The translations under genes were made by a program, and so were the position numbers. Below, piece after piece: positions 9,036 to 17,707 of a stretch of 64,000 nt of DNA. The stretch is from Methylocaldum marinum (GTDB lineage Bacteria; Pseudomonadota; Gammaproteobacteria; Methylococcales; Methylococcaceae), in the NCBI RefSeq assembly GCF_003584645.1, contig NZ_AP017928.1:3758395-3822394 (forward strand), given 5' to 3'. The first letter of the stretch is position 1. Every line of letters starts with the position of its first letter. Under the pieces are notes generated by a model, which had not been told where the DNA came from, did no database searches, and saw nothing but the letters and a program-made list of their open reading frames with translations.

Positions 9036-10004
9036 ATGCCCCACCCACTCATCCGCCAATGGGAACTGCTCAAACTGATTCCCCGCGACCGCAAGATCAC
9101 GGTCACCGAACTCCATCGCAAACTTTCCGATCTCGGCCTTGTCGTATCGCGACGAACGATCGAGCGCGATCTGCTGGCCTTATCGACGCCTTTTGGCCTT
9201 GAATGCGACGACCGCAGCAAACCGTGATGATGGAGCGATACTTGAAAAATTTATTGCCGATCGCGGTAGCAGAGAATTTGAGCCCCTATTTCCAGGCTGC
9301 TCGTGAAAAATTCGGGGAACTCAATCCCGAACAGCCGTTGCAGACCTGGCTGGACAAGGTCGCCGTGGTGCCCCCTGGTCAACCGGTGTTGCCGCCTAAG
9401 ATTGATGCCGCCATCCAGCGCACCGTGTATGAAGCCGTGTTGAAGAATCGGCAACTGGAGATGAGATGCCAGCCGGTCACGGCGTTGCGGCCTAGGCGAT
9501 ATGTGCCGGTGAACCCCCCTCGGGCTGGTGCAGCAAGGTCCCGTGGTTTACCTGGTAGCCACGGTTTACGTCTATCAGGACCCATTGATTCTAGCCTTGC
9601 ATCGGATACGGTCGGTGAAACTACTGGAAACGCCAAGCAAAGCTTTGGAGGGGTTTAGCTTACGTGGGTTCATTGCCTCAGGTGCTTTTGGTTTTGGCGA
9701 ATCGGACCACTGGATCGACCTGGACATCGTGTTCACGGCCGGCGCCGGCGAGCATTTGCTGGAAAAGCCCCTGAGTTCCAACCAGAAGGCCGAAAGACGG
9801 GCACCGGGCGAGGTCCGGATCCAGGCGCGCGTGCTTTACACGCGGCAGTTGGTCTGGTGGCTGACGGGATTCGGCCCTGATGTCGACATCCTCGCGCCCG
9901 AGTTTTTGAAAAACGAGATTGCCGAGCGGCATCGGGCGGCATACACGGTTGAAAGATCCAAAGGCACGTTGCGTGCGACAGTATCTGACGCATCGCTGAT
10001 CTAG
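9036..10004 (+). pseudogene. WYL-domain transcriptional regulator, broken by deletion and frameshift
   Basis: Starting at the ATG at 9036, PHPLIRQWELLKLIPRDRKITVTELHRKL followed by VVSRRTIERDLLAL is the HTH of a WYL-type regulator, but the frame stops near 9227. The middle part (ERYLKNLLPIAVAENLSPYFQAARE, then RQLEMRCQPVTAL) follows in another frame from about 9230. The WYL domain proper (GLVQQGPVVYLVATVY, LALHRIRSVKLLE, and DILAPEFLKNEIAERHRAAY near the end) follows from about 9517 in yet another frame. Sequence expected between the HTH and the middle part is missing. WYL regulators often control defence genes, so this may have been the regulator of the neighbouring ssp operon. Confidence 0.8.
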
Positions 10005-10072
10005 ACTTTCTCGGGCCCGGACCTGGTGCGACCAATCACGGCCGCCCACATCCCCGGCGAGGAACTGACACG

Positions 10073-10567
10073 ATGACGAACATGATTGAATTAGCGCAGC
10101 ACTATTTGGCCGAGAAGGGTTACCACTTCATCCGTAGGGGCGAGAGCGAATCCCTGCACCTGAGCTTCAGCGCGGAGAACGGCACCTATGCCGTCTTCGT
10201 CGATACGGATGACGTTCAAGCGGTGGTGGGCATCTACGTCTACGCGCCGACCAAGGTGCCCGAGCCTAAGCGGCAGGCCGTTATGGCCTACCTGACTCGC
10301 CTCAACTACGGTTTACGCTTCGGCAGTTTCCAGTTCGATCTGGACGAGGGTGGCGTACGTTATGTCCAGAATATGGATATCGAAGGCGCCACTCTGACGA
10401 AGCCCATGCTGCTCAATATGCTGCATTTCGCCTTGGATGTGATGGACCGCTACTATCCCGGCCTCATGCGGATCATCTATGCGGATGCCGATCCGACGGA
10501 AACGCTCGCAGCGCTGCAATCCCGAGAGCCTGCCGGCCAGGCGGCCGAAGCGGACGCCACAGTCTGA
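10073..10567 (+). CDS. YbjN-like protein
   Basis: 164 residues. The fold pattern (short helix, then KGYHFIRRGESESLHLSFSAENGTYAVFVDTDDVQAVVGIYVYAPTKVPE, a helix with LTRLNYGLRFGSFQFDLDEGGVRYVQ) is that of YbjN/type III secretion chaperone-like proteins of unknown detailed function. No signal peptide or membrane segment is present. The ADP-ribosylglycohydrolase gene begins 13 nt downstream, so the two are probably co-transcribed. YbjN proteins have been linked to stress responses. Here the pairing with a hydrolase of ADP-ribosyl groups and the position at the edge of a defence island are the only functional hints. Confidence 0.65.
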   Translation: MTNMIELAQHYLAEKGYHFIRRGESESLHLSFSAENGTYAVFVDTDDVQAVVGIYVYAPTKVPEPKRQAVMAYLTRLNYGLRFGSFQFDLDEGGVRYVQNMDIEGATLTKPMLLNMLHFALDVMDRYYPGLMRIIYADADPTETLAALQSREPAGQAAEADATV

Positions 10568-10580
10568 GCGGGGTTTAACG

Positions 10581-11507
10581 ATGGAGAGACTTCAACAAGA
10601 ACCCAAACAACGCCAGGACCGTTATCGCGGCTGTCTCTTGGGGCTGGCCGCCGGCGATGCGGTGGGGACCACCGTGGAATTCAAACGACGGGGCAGTTTC
10701 GAACCGGTCACCGACATGGTCGGTGGCGGACCATTCCGCCTGGCGCCGGGCGAATGGACCGACGACACATCAATGGCCCTGTGTCTCGCCGCGAGTTTGA
10801 TCGAGTGCCAGGGCTTTAATGCGAAGGACCAGATGGATCGCTATGTGCGCTGGCACAAGGAAGGCTATATGAGCTGCCACGGCTGGTGTTTCGACATCGG
10901 CAACACCGTCTGCGATGCGCTCGTGCGTTATCGGAAGACCGGTGACGTCTATGCCGGATCGGAAGATCCGCTGAGCGCCGGCAACGGCTCACTGATGCGC
11001 TTGGCGCCGATTCCGCTGTTTTATGCCAGGGCGCCCCGCCAGCAGGCGCTAGCCTTCGCCGAATTGAGTTCGCGCACCACCCACGGCGCGCCGGAGTGTT
11101 TGGAGGGGTGCCGCTTGTTCGCCGAAATGCTGTTGCGCGCGTTCGAGGGCCAGTCGCGGGAGGCAATCCTGTTTGAGCATGAACCTGGTTTCGTGACTTC
11201 GCCCAACATCGCCGCCATTGCCCGAGGCGATTACCGGGACAAATCCGAAGCCGAGATTCGCGGCACCGGCTATGTGGTTCCGAGCCTCGAAGCCGCGCTC
11301 TGGTGTTTTTTGCACACGGACAATTTTGAGCAAGCCATCCTCCGTGCCGCCAATTTGGGCGACGATGCCGACACCACGGCCGCCATCTGCGGGCAGATTG
11401 CCGGGGCGTATTATGGGGAATCGGGCATTCCGTTGCGTTGGCTGAAACGGTTGGTCATGGTGGATGACATACGCACGATGGCGGACAGCTTAAGCCAGCC
11501 GGATTGA
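10581..11507 (+). CDS. ADP-ribosylglycohydrolase family protein
   Basis: 308 residues from the ATG at 10581. Family hallmarks are the N-terminal RYRGCLLGLAAGDAVGTTVEF, the metal-ligand region GEWTDDTSMALCLA, GNGSLMRLAPIPLFY, the TTHGAPECLEGCRLFAE helix and the C-terminal metal motif NLGDDADTTAAICGQIAGAYYG. These are the binuclear Mg/Mn ligands of DraG/ARH3-type enzymes that remove ADP-ribose from proteins or nucleic acids. All key residues look intact. The substrate is not evident: no nif genes or ADP-ribosyltransferase are seen nearby. Close coupling with the upstream YbjN-like gene suggests a two-gene unit, perhaps countering ADP-ribosylation damage. Confidence 0.88.
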   Translation: MERLQQEPKQRQDRYRGCLLGLAAGDAVGTTVEFKRRGSFEPVTDMVGGGPFRLAPGEWTDDTSMALCLAASLIECQGFNAKDQMDRYVRWHKEGYMSCHGWCFDIGNTVCDALVRYRKTGDVYAGSEDPLSAGNGSLMRLAPIPLFYARAPRQQALAFAELSSRTTHGAPECLEGCRLFAEMLLRAFEGQSREAILFEHEPGFVTSPNIAAIARGDYRDKSEAEIRGTGYVVPSLEAALWCFLHTDNFEQAILRAANLGDDADTTAAICGQIAGAYYGESGIPLRWLKRLVMVDDIRTMADSLSQPD

Positions 11508-11978
11508 CCAAAGGGAGATCCGATACCGGACGGATCGGCTTAAAAACGGGTTCTCCAGGCGGACTCGCTCGAGACCCATCGGGCCGAACGCCTGATCATC
11601 TCTCGAAACCTCTAAGGTCATGCCATGAAATTGTGCGGAACGAGAGTGCAACACGTCGGCCCGGCGGAGGCGTCGGCAAAGGATTGCCGACGAATACTTC
11701 CGCGCAATGTGACGCATTGCGAACTTTTCGAAACCCCGGCCGCATGATTTCAAGTCGCCGGGGGTGTTTCGACCCATCCAATCGATTCCCCGGCAAGTCC
11801 GCTCAATGAGCGGTTCGTATGCCGTAGGATTTTCCTGAATGTACTCGGGATGAAATCCAGGCGTGGCTCGAAGAGCGATCCGGTGTACTCCCGGACCTGG
11901 AAAGGAAAGGCGAAAAGGATTTGCGGGCGGAAGAGCAAGCCACCGTTGGGGCTTTGCTGCCCCAAGGCCATATCATTA
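11508..11978. other. Gene-poor stretch between hydrolase gene and tRNA-Glu
   Basis: About 470 bases without a convincing gene. From about 11829 to 11970 a plus-strand frame reads DFPECTRDEIQAWLEERSG and continues with a charged helix, running straight into the tRNA. It looks like a genuine coding fragment without a start. This stretch lies on the 3' side of the tRNA, where integrated DNA often ends. Confidence 0.4.
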
Positions 11979-12054
11979 TGGCGTCCCCAAGGGGGTTCGA
12001 ACCCCTGTTGCCGCCGTGAGAGGGCGGAGTCCTGGGCCGCTAGACGATGGGGAC
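11979..12054 (-). tRNA. tRNA-Glu (anticodon CTC)
   Basis: On the minus strand the acceptor 5' strand GTCCCCA pairs with TGGGGAC before discriminator G and an encoded CCA (11979-11981). The D-arm CGTCTAGCGGCCCAGGACTC is typical of tRNA-Glu. The anticodon arm CCGCC-CTCTCAC-GGCGG gives anticodon CTC. The T-arm AGGGGTTCGAACCCCC has the canonical TTCGA. Length is 76 nt with CCA. Confidence 0.95.
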
Positions 12055-12149
12055 GTAACGGAAGGGCTAATACATTAGCGCGAGACGTCCAATAGATCAA
12101 ATTGTATTTTTTCTTTTGCAGTTTCGGCTAACGATCTCCGGCGGTTTTC

Positions 12150-12176
12150 GGTCCCATGTCCGTCGGCCATGGGACC
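12150..12176 (-). terminator. Hairpin downstream of the dehydrogenase gene
   Basis: A perfect 9-bp inverted repeat, GGTCCCATG and CATGGGACC, encloses a 9-nt loop about 65 nt after the stop of the minus-strand dehydrogenase gene. There is no clear T-run after it, so it may be a weak or protein-assisted terminator or just an RNA-stabilising hairpin. Confidence 0.45.
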
Positions 12177-12239
12177 AGATCGCGCTTAGGGTTGGACGTT
12201 CGAGAGACGGAAAGTTCCCGGCGAGAACGGGCCGTCCGA

Positions 12240-13265
12240 TCAACGTTCCTCGATCAGCTCGCGGATTATTGCCTCCGCCATGTGTTGCGTCCCATAGGAC
12301 GAATTCTTGTTCAGGTCGGGTGTCACGATTCTCCCGTCGCGGATGACCTTGCGGACGGCGCGTTCGATTTTCCGGGCCGCGTCGAGTTCTCCGATATGTT
12401 CCAGCATCATGGCGCCGGCCAGAATCATGGCGGTCGGATTGGCGATACCGAGGTCCGCGATATCGGGAGCGCTGCCGTGCACGGCCTCGAACAGGGCGGC
12501 ATCGGTGCCGATGTTGGCGCCCGCGGTCAGCCCGAGACCGCCGATGAGTCCGGCCGCCAGGTCCGATAGGATATCCCCGAACAAGTTGGTGGTGACGACC
12601 ACATCAAACACGTCGGGCTTCATGACCAGCTGCATCGAGCAGGCGTCGACGATCTTGTCCTCGAATTCGATCTCCGGATAGCCCTTGGCGATCTCCCGGC
12701 CGACCTCCAGAAACAATCCGGAGGTGCACTTGAGGATGTTGGCTTTGTGCACCAGCGTCACTTTCTTGCGCTGGGTTTTGCGGGCATATTGGAACGCATA
12801 TTCAATGATCCGCTCGGAGCCCTTCTTGGTAACGATGGCGATGCTCTCTGCCCCCAGTTTTTCCGCATCGACCTTGATGAAATGCTCGATACCGGCGTAG
12901 AGGCCCTCGGTGTTCTCACGGACCGTCACCAGGTTCACGTTCTGAAACGGTGTGCTGGTGCCTTCGAAGGATATGGCGGGACGGACATTCGCGTATAGGT
13001 TGAAGGTCTGGCGCAAGGTGACGTTGACGCTCCGGTAACCGCCGCCGACCGGCGTGGTAAGCGGCCCCTTAAAGCAAATTCGATTTCGCCGGATCGATTC
13101 GATGGTCTCTTCGGGCAGCGGATCAGCATGTTTCTCGACCGCCGCCATGCCCGCTAATTGCCGATCCCATTGGATTTTTACGCCGGTCGCCTCGATCACG
13201 CTGACCGCGGCATCGACAATCGACGGTCCGATACCGTCGCCGGGAATGAGGGTTATTTGATGCAT
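12240..13265 (-). CDS. Isocitrate/isopropylmalate dehydrogenase family protein (NAD-type isocitrate dehydrogenase)
   Basis: 341 residues with the complete beta-decarboxylating dehydrogenase pattern: ITLIPGDGIGP at the N-terminus, NLYANVRP, the substrate-binding VRENTEGLYAGIEH, the catalytic Lys region VHKANILK, the metal-binding NLFGDILSDLAAGLIGGLG and the cofactor loop EAVHGSAPDIAGLG-like sequence (here HGSAPDIADLGIANPTAM). The ENTEG substrate loop and the length fit the NAD-dependent, mitochondrial-like isocitrate dehydrogenase branch better than LeuB. It would convert isocitrate to 2-oxoglutarate in the TCA cycle. An AAGGAT ribosome site precedes the start. It stands alone, without leu or other TCA genes, so homoisocitrate or tartrate dehydrogenase activity cannot be excluded. 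Confidence 0.85.
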   Translation of the reverse strand: MHQITLIPGDGIGPSIVDAAVSVIEATGVKIQWDRQLAGMAAVEKHADPLPEETIESIRRNRICFKGPLTTPVGGGYRSVNVTLRQTFNLYANVRPAISFEGTSTPFQNVNLVTVRENTEGLYAGIEHFIKVDAEKLGAESIAIVTKKGSERIIEYAFQYARKTQRKKVTLVHKANILKCTSGLFLEVGREIAKGYPEIEFEDKIVDACSMQLVMKPDVFDVVVTTNLFGDILSDLAAGLIGGLGLTAGANIGTDAALFEAVHGSAPDIADLGIANPTAMILAGAMMLEHIGELDAARKIERAVRKVIRDGRIVTPDLNKNSSYGTQHMAEAIIRELIEER

Positions 13266-13427
13266 GCAGGAAAATCCTTGGTTTTCTTGAGTACTGAAAT
13301 TTTCTGTTGAGCGGATTATCCAACAGTAAGCGTCAAATTTTAAGCAAAATCGGCGACCTTTCGAGCGTCGAAGGTTTCTGATAGATTTGCTAGGATATTA
13401 GATCCACTTCAATTTGAGATAGTTGGT

Positions 13428-13763
13428 ATGGACGTTACAGAACGCATCAAGAAACAGCTCGCCGAAAATCCCGTAATCCTTTACATGAAAGGCTCCCCGG
13501 ACTTTCCCCAGTGCGGCTTTTCGGGACGGGCGGTGCAGATTTTGGAGAACTGCGGCGTCGAGTACGCTTATGTGAACATCTTCGAAGATCCGGATCTGCG
13601 CGAGGGGCTGAAGGTATACTCGCAATGGCCGACGTTTCCTCAGCTCTATATCAACGGAGAGCTCATCGGCGGCAGCGACATCATGCTGGATCTGTTCGAA
13701 AGCGGGGAGTTGCAGAAACGGCTCAAAGGAGCGGCTCCGGCATCGGCGGATTCATCGGAGTAA
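13428..13763 (+). CDS. grxD: Monothiol glutaredoxin Grx4
   Basis: 111 residues. The CGFS active-site motif ([14 protein letters not shown]) follows the conserved [12 protein letters not shown], and the [27 protein letters not shown] segment is the glutathione and partner-binding region. Monothiol glutaredoxins of this class bind a shared [2Fe-2S] cluster with glutathione and deliver it to target proteins. Length is normal for the single-domain bacterial form. It is convergent with the RNase T gene and overlaps its 3' end by 12 nt, so the two transcripts are partly antisense. Confidence 0.95.
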   Translation: MDVTERIKKQLAENPVILYMKGSPDFPQCGFSGRAVQILENCGVEYAYVNIFEDPDLREGLKVYSQWPTFPQLYINGELIGGSDIMLDLFESGELQKRLKGAAPASADSSE

Positions 13764-14402
13764 ATCGCTCGCGCTGCCTTTTTCAATCGTCACCAGGTCT
13801 TTCCAGCGGTTCACGATCGCGCAGAATAAGCGTGCAGTTTGTTCGGCATCGTAAATCGCTGAATGGGCCTCGTCGTTGTTCCATTCGAATCCCGCGGCTT
13901 GCACTGCCTTCGCGAGTACTGTCTGCCCGTAGGCCAAACCACTTAAAGTCACGGTGTCGAAAGTGCTGAAAGGGTGAAAGGGATTTCGCTTGATCCCGCA
14001 CCGCGCCACTGCTGCATTCAAAAATCCGATGTCGAAGGCGGGATTATGTCCGACCAGAATCGCCCGCGTACATTCGGCCTGCTTGACGGCGGCCCGGATG
14101 GGCTGAAAGATTTTCGAGAGCGCTTCCTTTTCATCCACAGCCAAGCGGAACGGGTGATAGGGGTCGATCTTGTTGAAATTCAGGGCCGCCGGGTCCATGC
14201 GCGCACCCGGAAAAGGCTTGACATGAGTGGAATGGGTCTCGCGGATTTGGAGATCACCGTTGCCGTCCATCTCGGGAATGACCGCGGCAATTTCCAGCAA
14301 GGCGTGCTCCGAAGGGCTGAGACCTGAGGTTTCGACGTCGACGATAACGGGCAAATACCCGCGGAAACGGCGCGCCAGAGTGGGATGCTCCTGATCAGGC
14401 AT
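13752..14402 (-). CDS. rnt: Ribonuclease T
   Basis: 216 residues from the ATG at 14402. An upstream ATG at 14462 would add 20 residues with no family similarity. DEDDh exonuclease motifs are visible: [21 protein letters not shown] (Exo I), [15 protein letters not shown] (Exo II) and [19 protein letters not shown] (Exo III with His). [16 protein letters not shown] at the N-terminus is the typical RNase T opening. The enzyme trims the 3' CCA region during tRNA end turnover and matures stable RNA 3' ends. It is convergent with grxD and overlaps it by 12 nt. Confidence 0.93.
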   Translation of the reverse strand: MPDQEHPTLARRFRGYLPVIVDVETSGLSPSEHALLEIAAVIPEMDGNGDLQIRETHSTHVKPFPGARMDPAALNFNKIDPYHPFRLAVDEKEALSKIFQPIRAAVKQAECTRAILVGHNPAFDIGFLNAAVARCGIKRNPFHPFSTFDTVTLSGLAYGQTVLAKAVQAAGFEWNNDEAHSAIYDAEQTARLFCAIVNRWKDLVTIEKGSASDLLR

Positions 14403-14552
14403 TATTGTGAATGTATTTTTTTCTCGACTAGGTTCGGTAAGCTCATTATATTTTCCCGTCAAAACGAATTTAAGTTCACGCTCACTCGAAGCTTCGGTCC
14501 GGATATGCTAATTTTAGAGGAACCCTGATCGCCTTCGGGAAAGGAACAAAAA

Positions 14553-15359
14553 ATGAAAACAATTCGCCAGTTACACCCTTTGCTGCCCGTCCTCGGGCTC
14601 GCGGCTATCGTGAGTCTTGCCGGCTGCGCCACCGCTACCAAGCATGATCCGCGCGACCCTTGGGAAGGGTGGAACCGCGGCGTTCAAAAATTCAACGATA
14701 CGCTTGACGATTATGTCATGAAACCGATTAGCCAGGGCTATCAGTGGATCACGCCATCGTTCGTCGATAGGGGTATCACCAACTTTTTCAGCAATGTCGA
14801 CGATATCGGCGTAATCGCCAACGACCTGTTGCAGTTCAAGCTCCTCCAGACCGGACAGGATACCGGGAGGTTCCTCGTCAATACCGTCCTGGGCGTGGGA
14901 GGTTTCATAGACGTCGCCTCCAGGCTCGACCTGCCGAAACACAACGAAGACACCGATCAGACTCTGGGCGCCTGGGGCATTCCCTCCGGCCCTTATTTGG
15001 TGCTGCCCTTCATCGGACCCAGTACGCCCCGCGGCGCTCTCGGTTTGGCGGGAGACACCGCTGCCAATCCCATCAACTGGATTAATCCGGCCGCCATTCC
15101 TTATAGCGTGGGTACTCTGAAAACGGTCGACATGCGCGCCGATCTATTGAGCGCTACCAAGATCGTCGACGAGGCGTCGGTCGACCGTTACGAATTCATT
15201 CGCAACGCCTACTTTCAGCAACGTAATTATCTGATCCATGACGGGAACCCGCCTCTGGATGAACAGTTTGAGGAAGAAATGGATCTTGAATTGGAAGGCT
15301 TGAGCCCCACCAACTTTAACACCGAGAACGAACAAGAGCCCGCGAGCGAACAGCTTTAA
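14553..15359 (+). CDS. mlaA: MlaA (VacJ) outer-membrane lipoprotein
   Basis: 268 residues. A lipoprotein signal peptide ends in the lipobox SLAG-Cys (Cys about residue 25). The MlaA core follows: DPWEGWNRGVQKFNDTLD, VRGITNFFSN-like VDRGITNFFSNVDDI, GRFLVNTVLGVGGFIDVAS, DQTLGAWGIPSGPYLVLPFIGPSTPRG. MlaA sits in the outer membrane with porins and withdraws mislaid phospholipids from the outer leaflet to the Mla pathway. The acidic C-terminal tail (residues about 230-268, rich in E) is longer than the core fold needs. AAAGGAAC precedes the ATG. It is a single gene closed by a strong terminator, with no other mla genes nearby. Confidence 0.94.
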   Translation: MKTIRQLHPLLPVLGLAAIVSLAGCATATKHDPRDPWEGWNRGVQKFNDTLDDYVMKPISQGYQWITPSFVDRGITNFFSNVDDIGVIANDLLQFKLLQTGQDTGRFLVNTVLGVGGFIDVASRLDLPKHNEDTDQTLGAWGIPSGPYLVLPFIGPSTPRGALGLAGDTAANPINWINPAAIPYSVGTLKTVDMRADLLSATKIVDEASVDRYEFIRNAYFQQRNYLIHDGNPPLDEQFEEEMDLELEGLSPTNFNTENEQEPASEQL

Positions 15360-15392
15360 AGCGACGCTCGAAGAACTCAAAGCGCAAAAAGC

Positions 15393-15430
15393 AAAACCGG
15401 CACAGAAGATTCCCGCTGTGCCGGTTTTTT
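15393..15430 (+). terminator. Rho-independent terminator of mlaA
   Basis: AACCGGCACAG and CTGTGCCGGTT form an 11-bp stem around a short loop, followed by a run of six T. It lies about 35 nt after the mlaA stop and is a textbook intrinsic terminator. Confidence 0.92.
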
Positions 15431-15622
15431 CATTTCTCGGACTCTTAAAAGCCATTTCGAATCGAGCTTGAGCGCTGTTTCAGGCGGGTTAACGCGCTCT
15501 CCGAATGCGCAGACCGCATTCGAAACGTCCTAAAGCATTTTCAATTTCGCTTATACAGCATCACAACGGGGCCGGCGGAAGTCGTCGGCCGCCTTCGCCA
15601 GGAAAGATCGACTCAAACCTTT

Positions 15623-15692
15623 GTAGGTCGGCAATCCCTTGCCGACGCAGACGCTTGATCGAGCCGCGGCGTCCGGAAAGGATTCCCGACCT
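15623..15692. repeat. REP pair (GTAG-headed)
   Basis: GTAG plus palindrome GTCGGCAATCCCTTGCCGAC, a spacer of about 28 nt, then an inverted second unit ending in GGAAAGGATTCCCGACCT. It is one bipartite copy of the repeat family found at 14 further places in the window. Confidence 0.9.
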
Positions 15693-15728
15693 CCTCGCGA
15701 GTTCCCGCGACACAAATATGAAAACGCC

Positions 15729-16892
15729 CTAGTCAGCCGCCGCCACAATGAGCGGCACGCTCATCTCTTCCGGGCTCATGCCGCCGTGGACGCCGATCTG
15801 CCGATATTGGCGTTCACCCGGTAGCCAATCCTTGATGACGTAGTTTTCCTTCATGATCAAGGTGTAGTCGCCAATTCGCTCGATGAGCCGCGGATGCGGG
15901 CTGCCCGAGCCGAAGCAGCCGGAAGCCAGCAATTCCCGGCTTGGATGCATATCGAGAAACCGGCTCAGACCGTCTTGCACATAGCGTTCGAAACGTCGCG
16001 CCTCCCCCGGCTTCACGTAGCAATACGCGGCACGTCTTTCACCGCACAAGGGCAGGATCAGACAGTCCTTCAGCTCGGGATGATCGTCCAGCTCGATGAT
16101 ACGATCTTCGCTGGTATCGATTTGGCCGTGATCGGCGGTCACGATGAGGAGGGTATCGGTTCCGGCGATATTTTCGGAAAAAGCTTCGAACGCATCTTCC
16201 AGTTCGGCCAGATGGCTTCCGGCGTCCGGGCTTGAACATCCGTGTTCATGGCCGATTCGGTCGAGTTCCGGCCAATAGGCGTAAATGAATTTGCGAACGG
16301 CCTTCTTCCGCAGCGTCTGCAAGATTACGCCGAAGAAGTCCTCAAGCGTATCGAAATGCCGCAATTCGGCCGAGCCTTGATGCGCCAGGTTGAAATCCGA
16401 ATAGGCAATACGACGTGGGGAAACGACATAGCAGGGCACAGGGACGCGGTCGAAAATAGGCACATGACCGAAAAAAGCTTCGACGTCGACGCCGGATTTT
16501 CCGAGCGGAACGCCGCCATATCGCGGTACGCCGGGCAATACCGAAAGTACGGCCCCCAATTCCTTGAAATACATGTGCCAACCGGTCAGGCCGTGCTGTT
16601 GCGGAGCCAGCCCGGTCAAGAAGCTCGTAATCGCTGTTGCGGTAGTGGACGGAAAAACGGAGGTCATGCAACCCTGAAGGTGTTTCCGCAGAAAACCGCC
16701 TAGTGCTCGTCGGATTACGAATTCATAACCCAGACCATCGACCACGATCAGGACGATATTTCGATAGGCGCCTACCTGTGCCGATGAAAGGGCGCCAAGT
16801 GGCGGGTAACCGTTCGGCTCGCCGCCGAGCCCGGTAATGAGCGAACTCAGCAGATTGATGATGCCGCCGCCCTGGTAGTCCGGAAATTTCAT
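15729..16892 (-). CDS. Alkaline-phosphatase-superfamily phosphodiesterase/nucleotide pyrophosphatase
   Basis: 387 residues. The metal-binding core of type I phosphodiesterases is visible: NIVLIVVDGLGYEF (first Asp), the nucleophile region SVFPSTTATAITSFLTGLAPQQHGLTGWHMY with the catalytic Thr, YAYWPELDRIGHEHG (Asp and His ligands), VTADHGQID (Asp-His) and a C-terminal VHGGMSPEEMSVPLIVA (His). No signal peptide is seen, so it is probably cytoplasmic. Related proteins hydrolyse nucleotides or phosphodiesters, but the real substrate is unknown. It is monocistronic, with a REP pair just beyond its 3' end. Confidence 0.85.
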   Translation of the reverse strand: MKFPDYQGGGIINLLSSLITGLGGEPNGYPPLGALSSAQVGAYRNIVLIVVDGLGYEFVIRRALGGFLRKHLQGCMTSVFPSTTATAITSFLTGLAPQQHGLTGWHMYFKELGAVLSVLPGVPRYGGVPLGKSGVDVEAFFGHVPIFDRVPVPCYVVSPRRIAYSDFNLAHQGSAELRHFDTLEDFFGVILQTLRKKAVRKFIYAYWPELDRIGHEHGCSSPDAGSHLAELEDAFEAFSENIAGTDTLLIVTADHGQIDTSEDRIIELDDHPELKDCLILPLCGERRAAYCYVKPGEARRFERYVQDGLSRFLDMHPSRELLASGCFGSGSPHPRLIERIGDYTLIMKENYVIKDWLPGERQYRQIGVHGGMSPEEMSVPLIVAAAD

Positions 16893-17296
16893 GCGCGCCT
16901 CAATTTCTAACGAGCATCGTTACGATCGGCGGTTGCAAGCGACCACGACATTTTCGCGCCCAGCTCATGGAACTGGAGACAGCCGTTGAGCGCCAAGACC
17001 CTCTCCGGAGTCATGACGATTCGCCGGTGCGAAAAAACGTTCGGCAGCTTCCGCCGGATTATCCCATTCGGCATTCGAGCGAACATCAATCGTAGGATGG
17101 GCAGAGCGCGGCGAAACCCACCGATGGTGCGTTAGCCCTTCGACCGCGCTCAGGACAGGCCCTTCGACGGAGCTCAGGACAGGCTCCGCGTAACCCACCG
17201 ATTCGAAGTCGCTCGGTGGGTTACGGCCTCGCGGCCTAACCCACCCTACAAAAAATCGATGCCTTATTGAAAGCGAATTGGAACTAAGACCGCGCA
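16893..17296. other. Intergenic repeat stretch
   Basis: No gene seen. From about 17092 to 17250 there is a second repeat family: GTAGGATGGGCAGAGCGCGG, CCCACCGATGGTGCG, two copies of CCCTTCGACNGNGCTCAGGAC-type units, and GGTGGGTTACGGCCTCGCGG ending CCCACCCTAC. The outer parts are inversely related and can form a long imperfect hairpin. Confidence 0.65.
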
Positions 17297-17707
17297 TCAC
17301 GTGCTGATCAATACTATCGCGATCACCCCCAGTACGATTCCGGCTGCCTGTCTGAGTGTTACCGTATCATTCAAAAAAAGACCGGCGAGGAGGATGGCGA
17401 GGATCGGATACAAGGCCGTAACGGTGGACACCAGCGTGACCGGGCCTCTGGTCACGGCATACAGATATGCGAAAGCTCCCATCGTCCCGAGGACTCCGGT
17501 GCTCAATGCCAACCCGATGCCCCGCGGGTCCGCCGCCGGTTTGAAAGCAATCAAAGCCAGGACGATCATCGCTACGACGAGACCTCCGGCAGCCTCGTAA
17601 ATAATGGCGCTCCTGGGGTCGATATAGCGCGTGGTGAGTTTGGGAAGAAATGCCCAGATCCCCCAGCAGAAAAAAGTCGCGGCCGCGGGCAGGATCCAGC
17701 GCGTCAT
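17297..17707 (-). CDS. EamA/DMT-family transporter, single-domain
   Basis: 136 residues with about five hydrophobic segments: ILPAAATFFCWGIWAFLP, AIIYEAAGGLVVAMIVLALIA, GIGLALSTGVLGTMGAFAYLYA, VTLVSTVTALYPILAILLAGLFL and AAGIVLGVIAIVLIS. This is one EamA unit, half the usual ten-helix drug/metabolite transporter, resembling small EmrE-like or half-size EamA proteins that dimerise. The conserved AxYPILAILLAGLFLND motif is typical. The start overlaps the aldo/keto reductase stop by 4 nt, so the two are translationally coupled. The substrate is unknown. Confidence 0.85.
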   Translation of the reverse strand: MTRWILPAAATFFCWGIWAFLPKLTTRYIDPRSAIIYEAAGGLVVAMIVLALIAFKPAADPRGIGLALSTGVLGTMGAFAYLYAVTRGPVTLVSTVTALYPILAILLAGLFLNDTVTLRQAAGIVLGVIAIVLIST

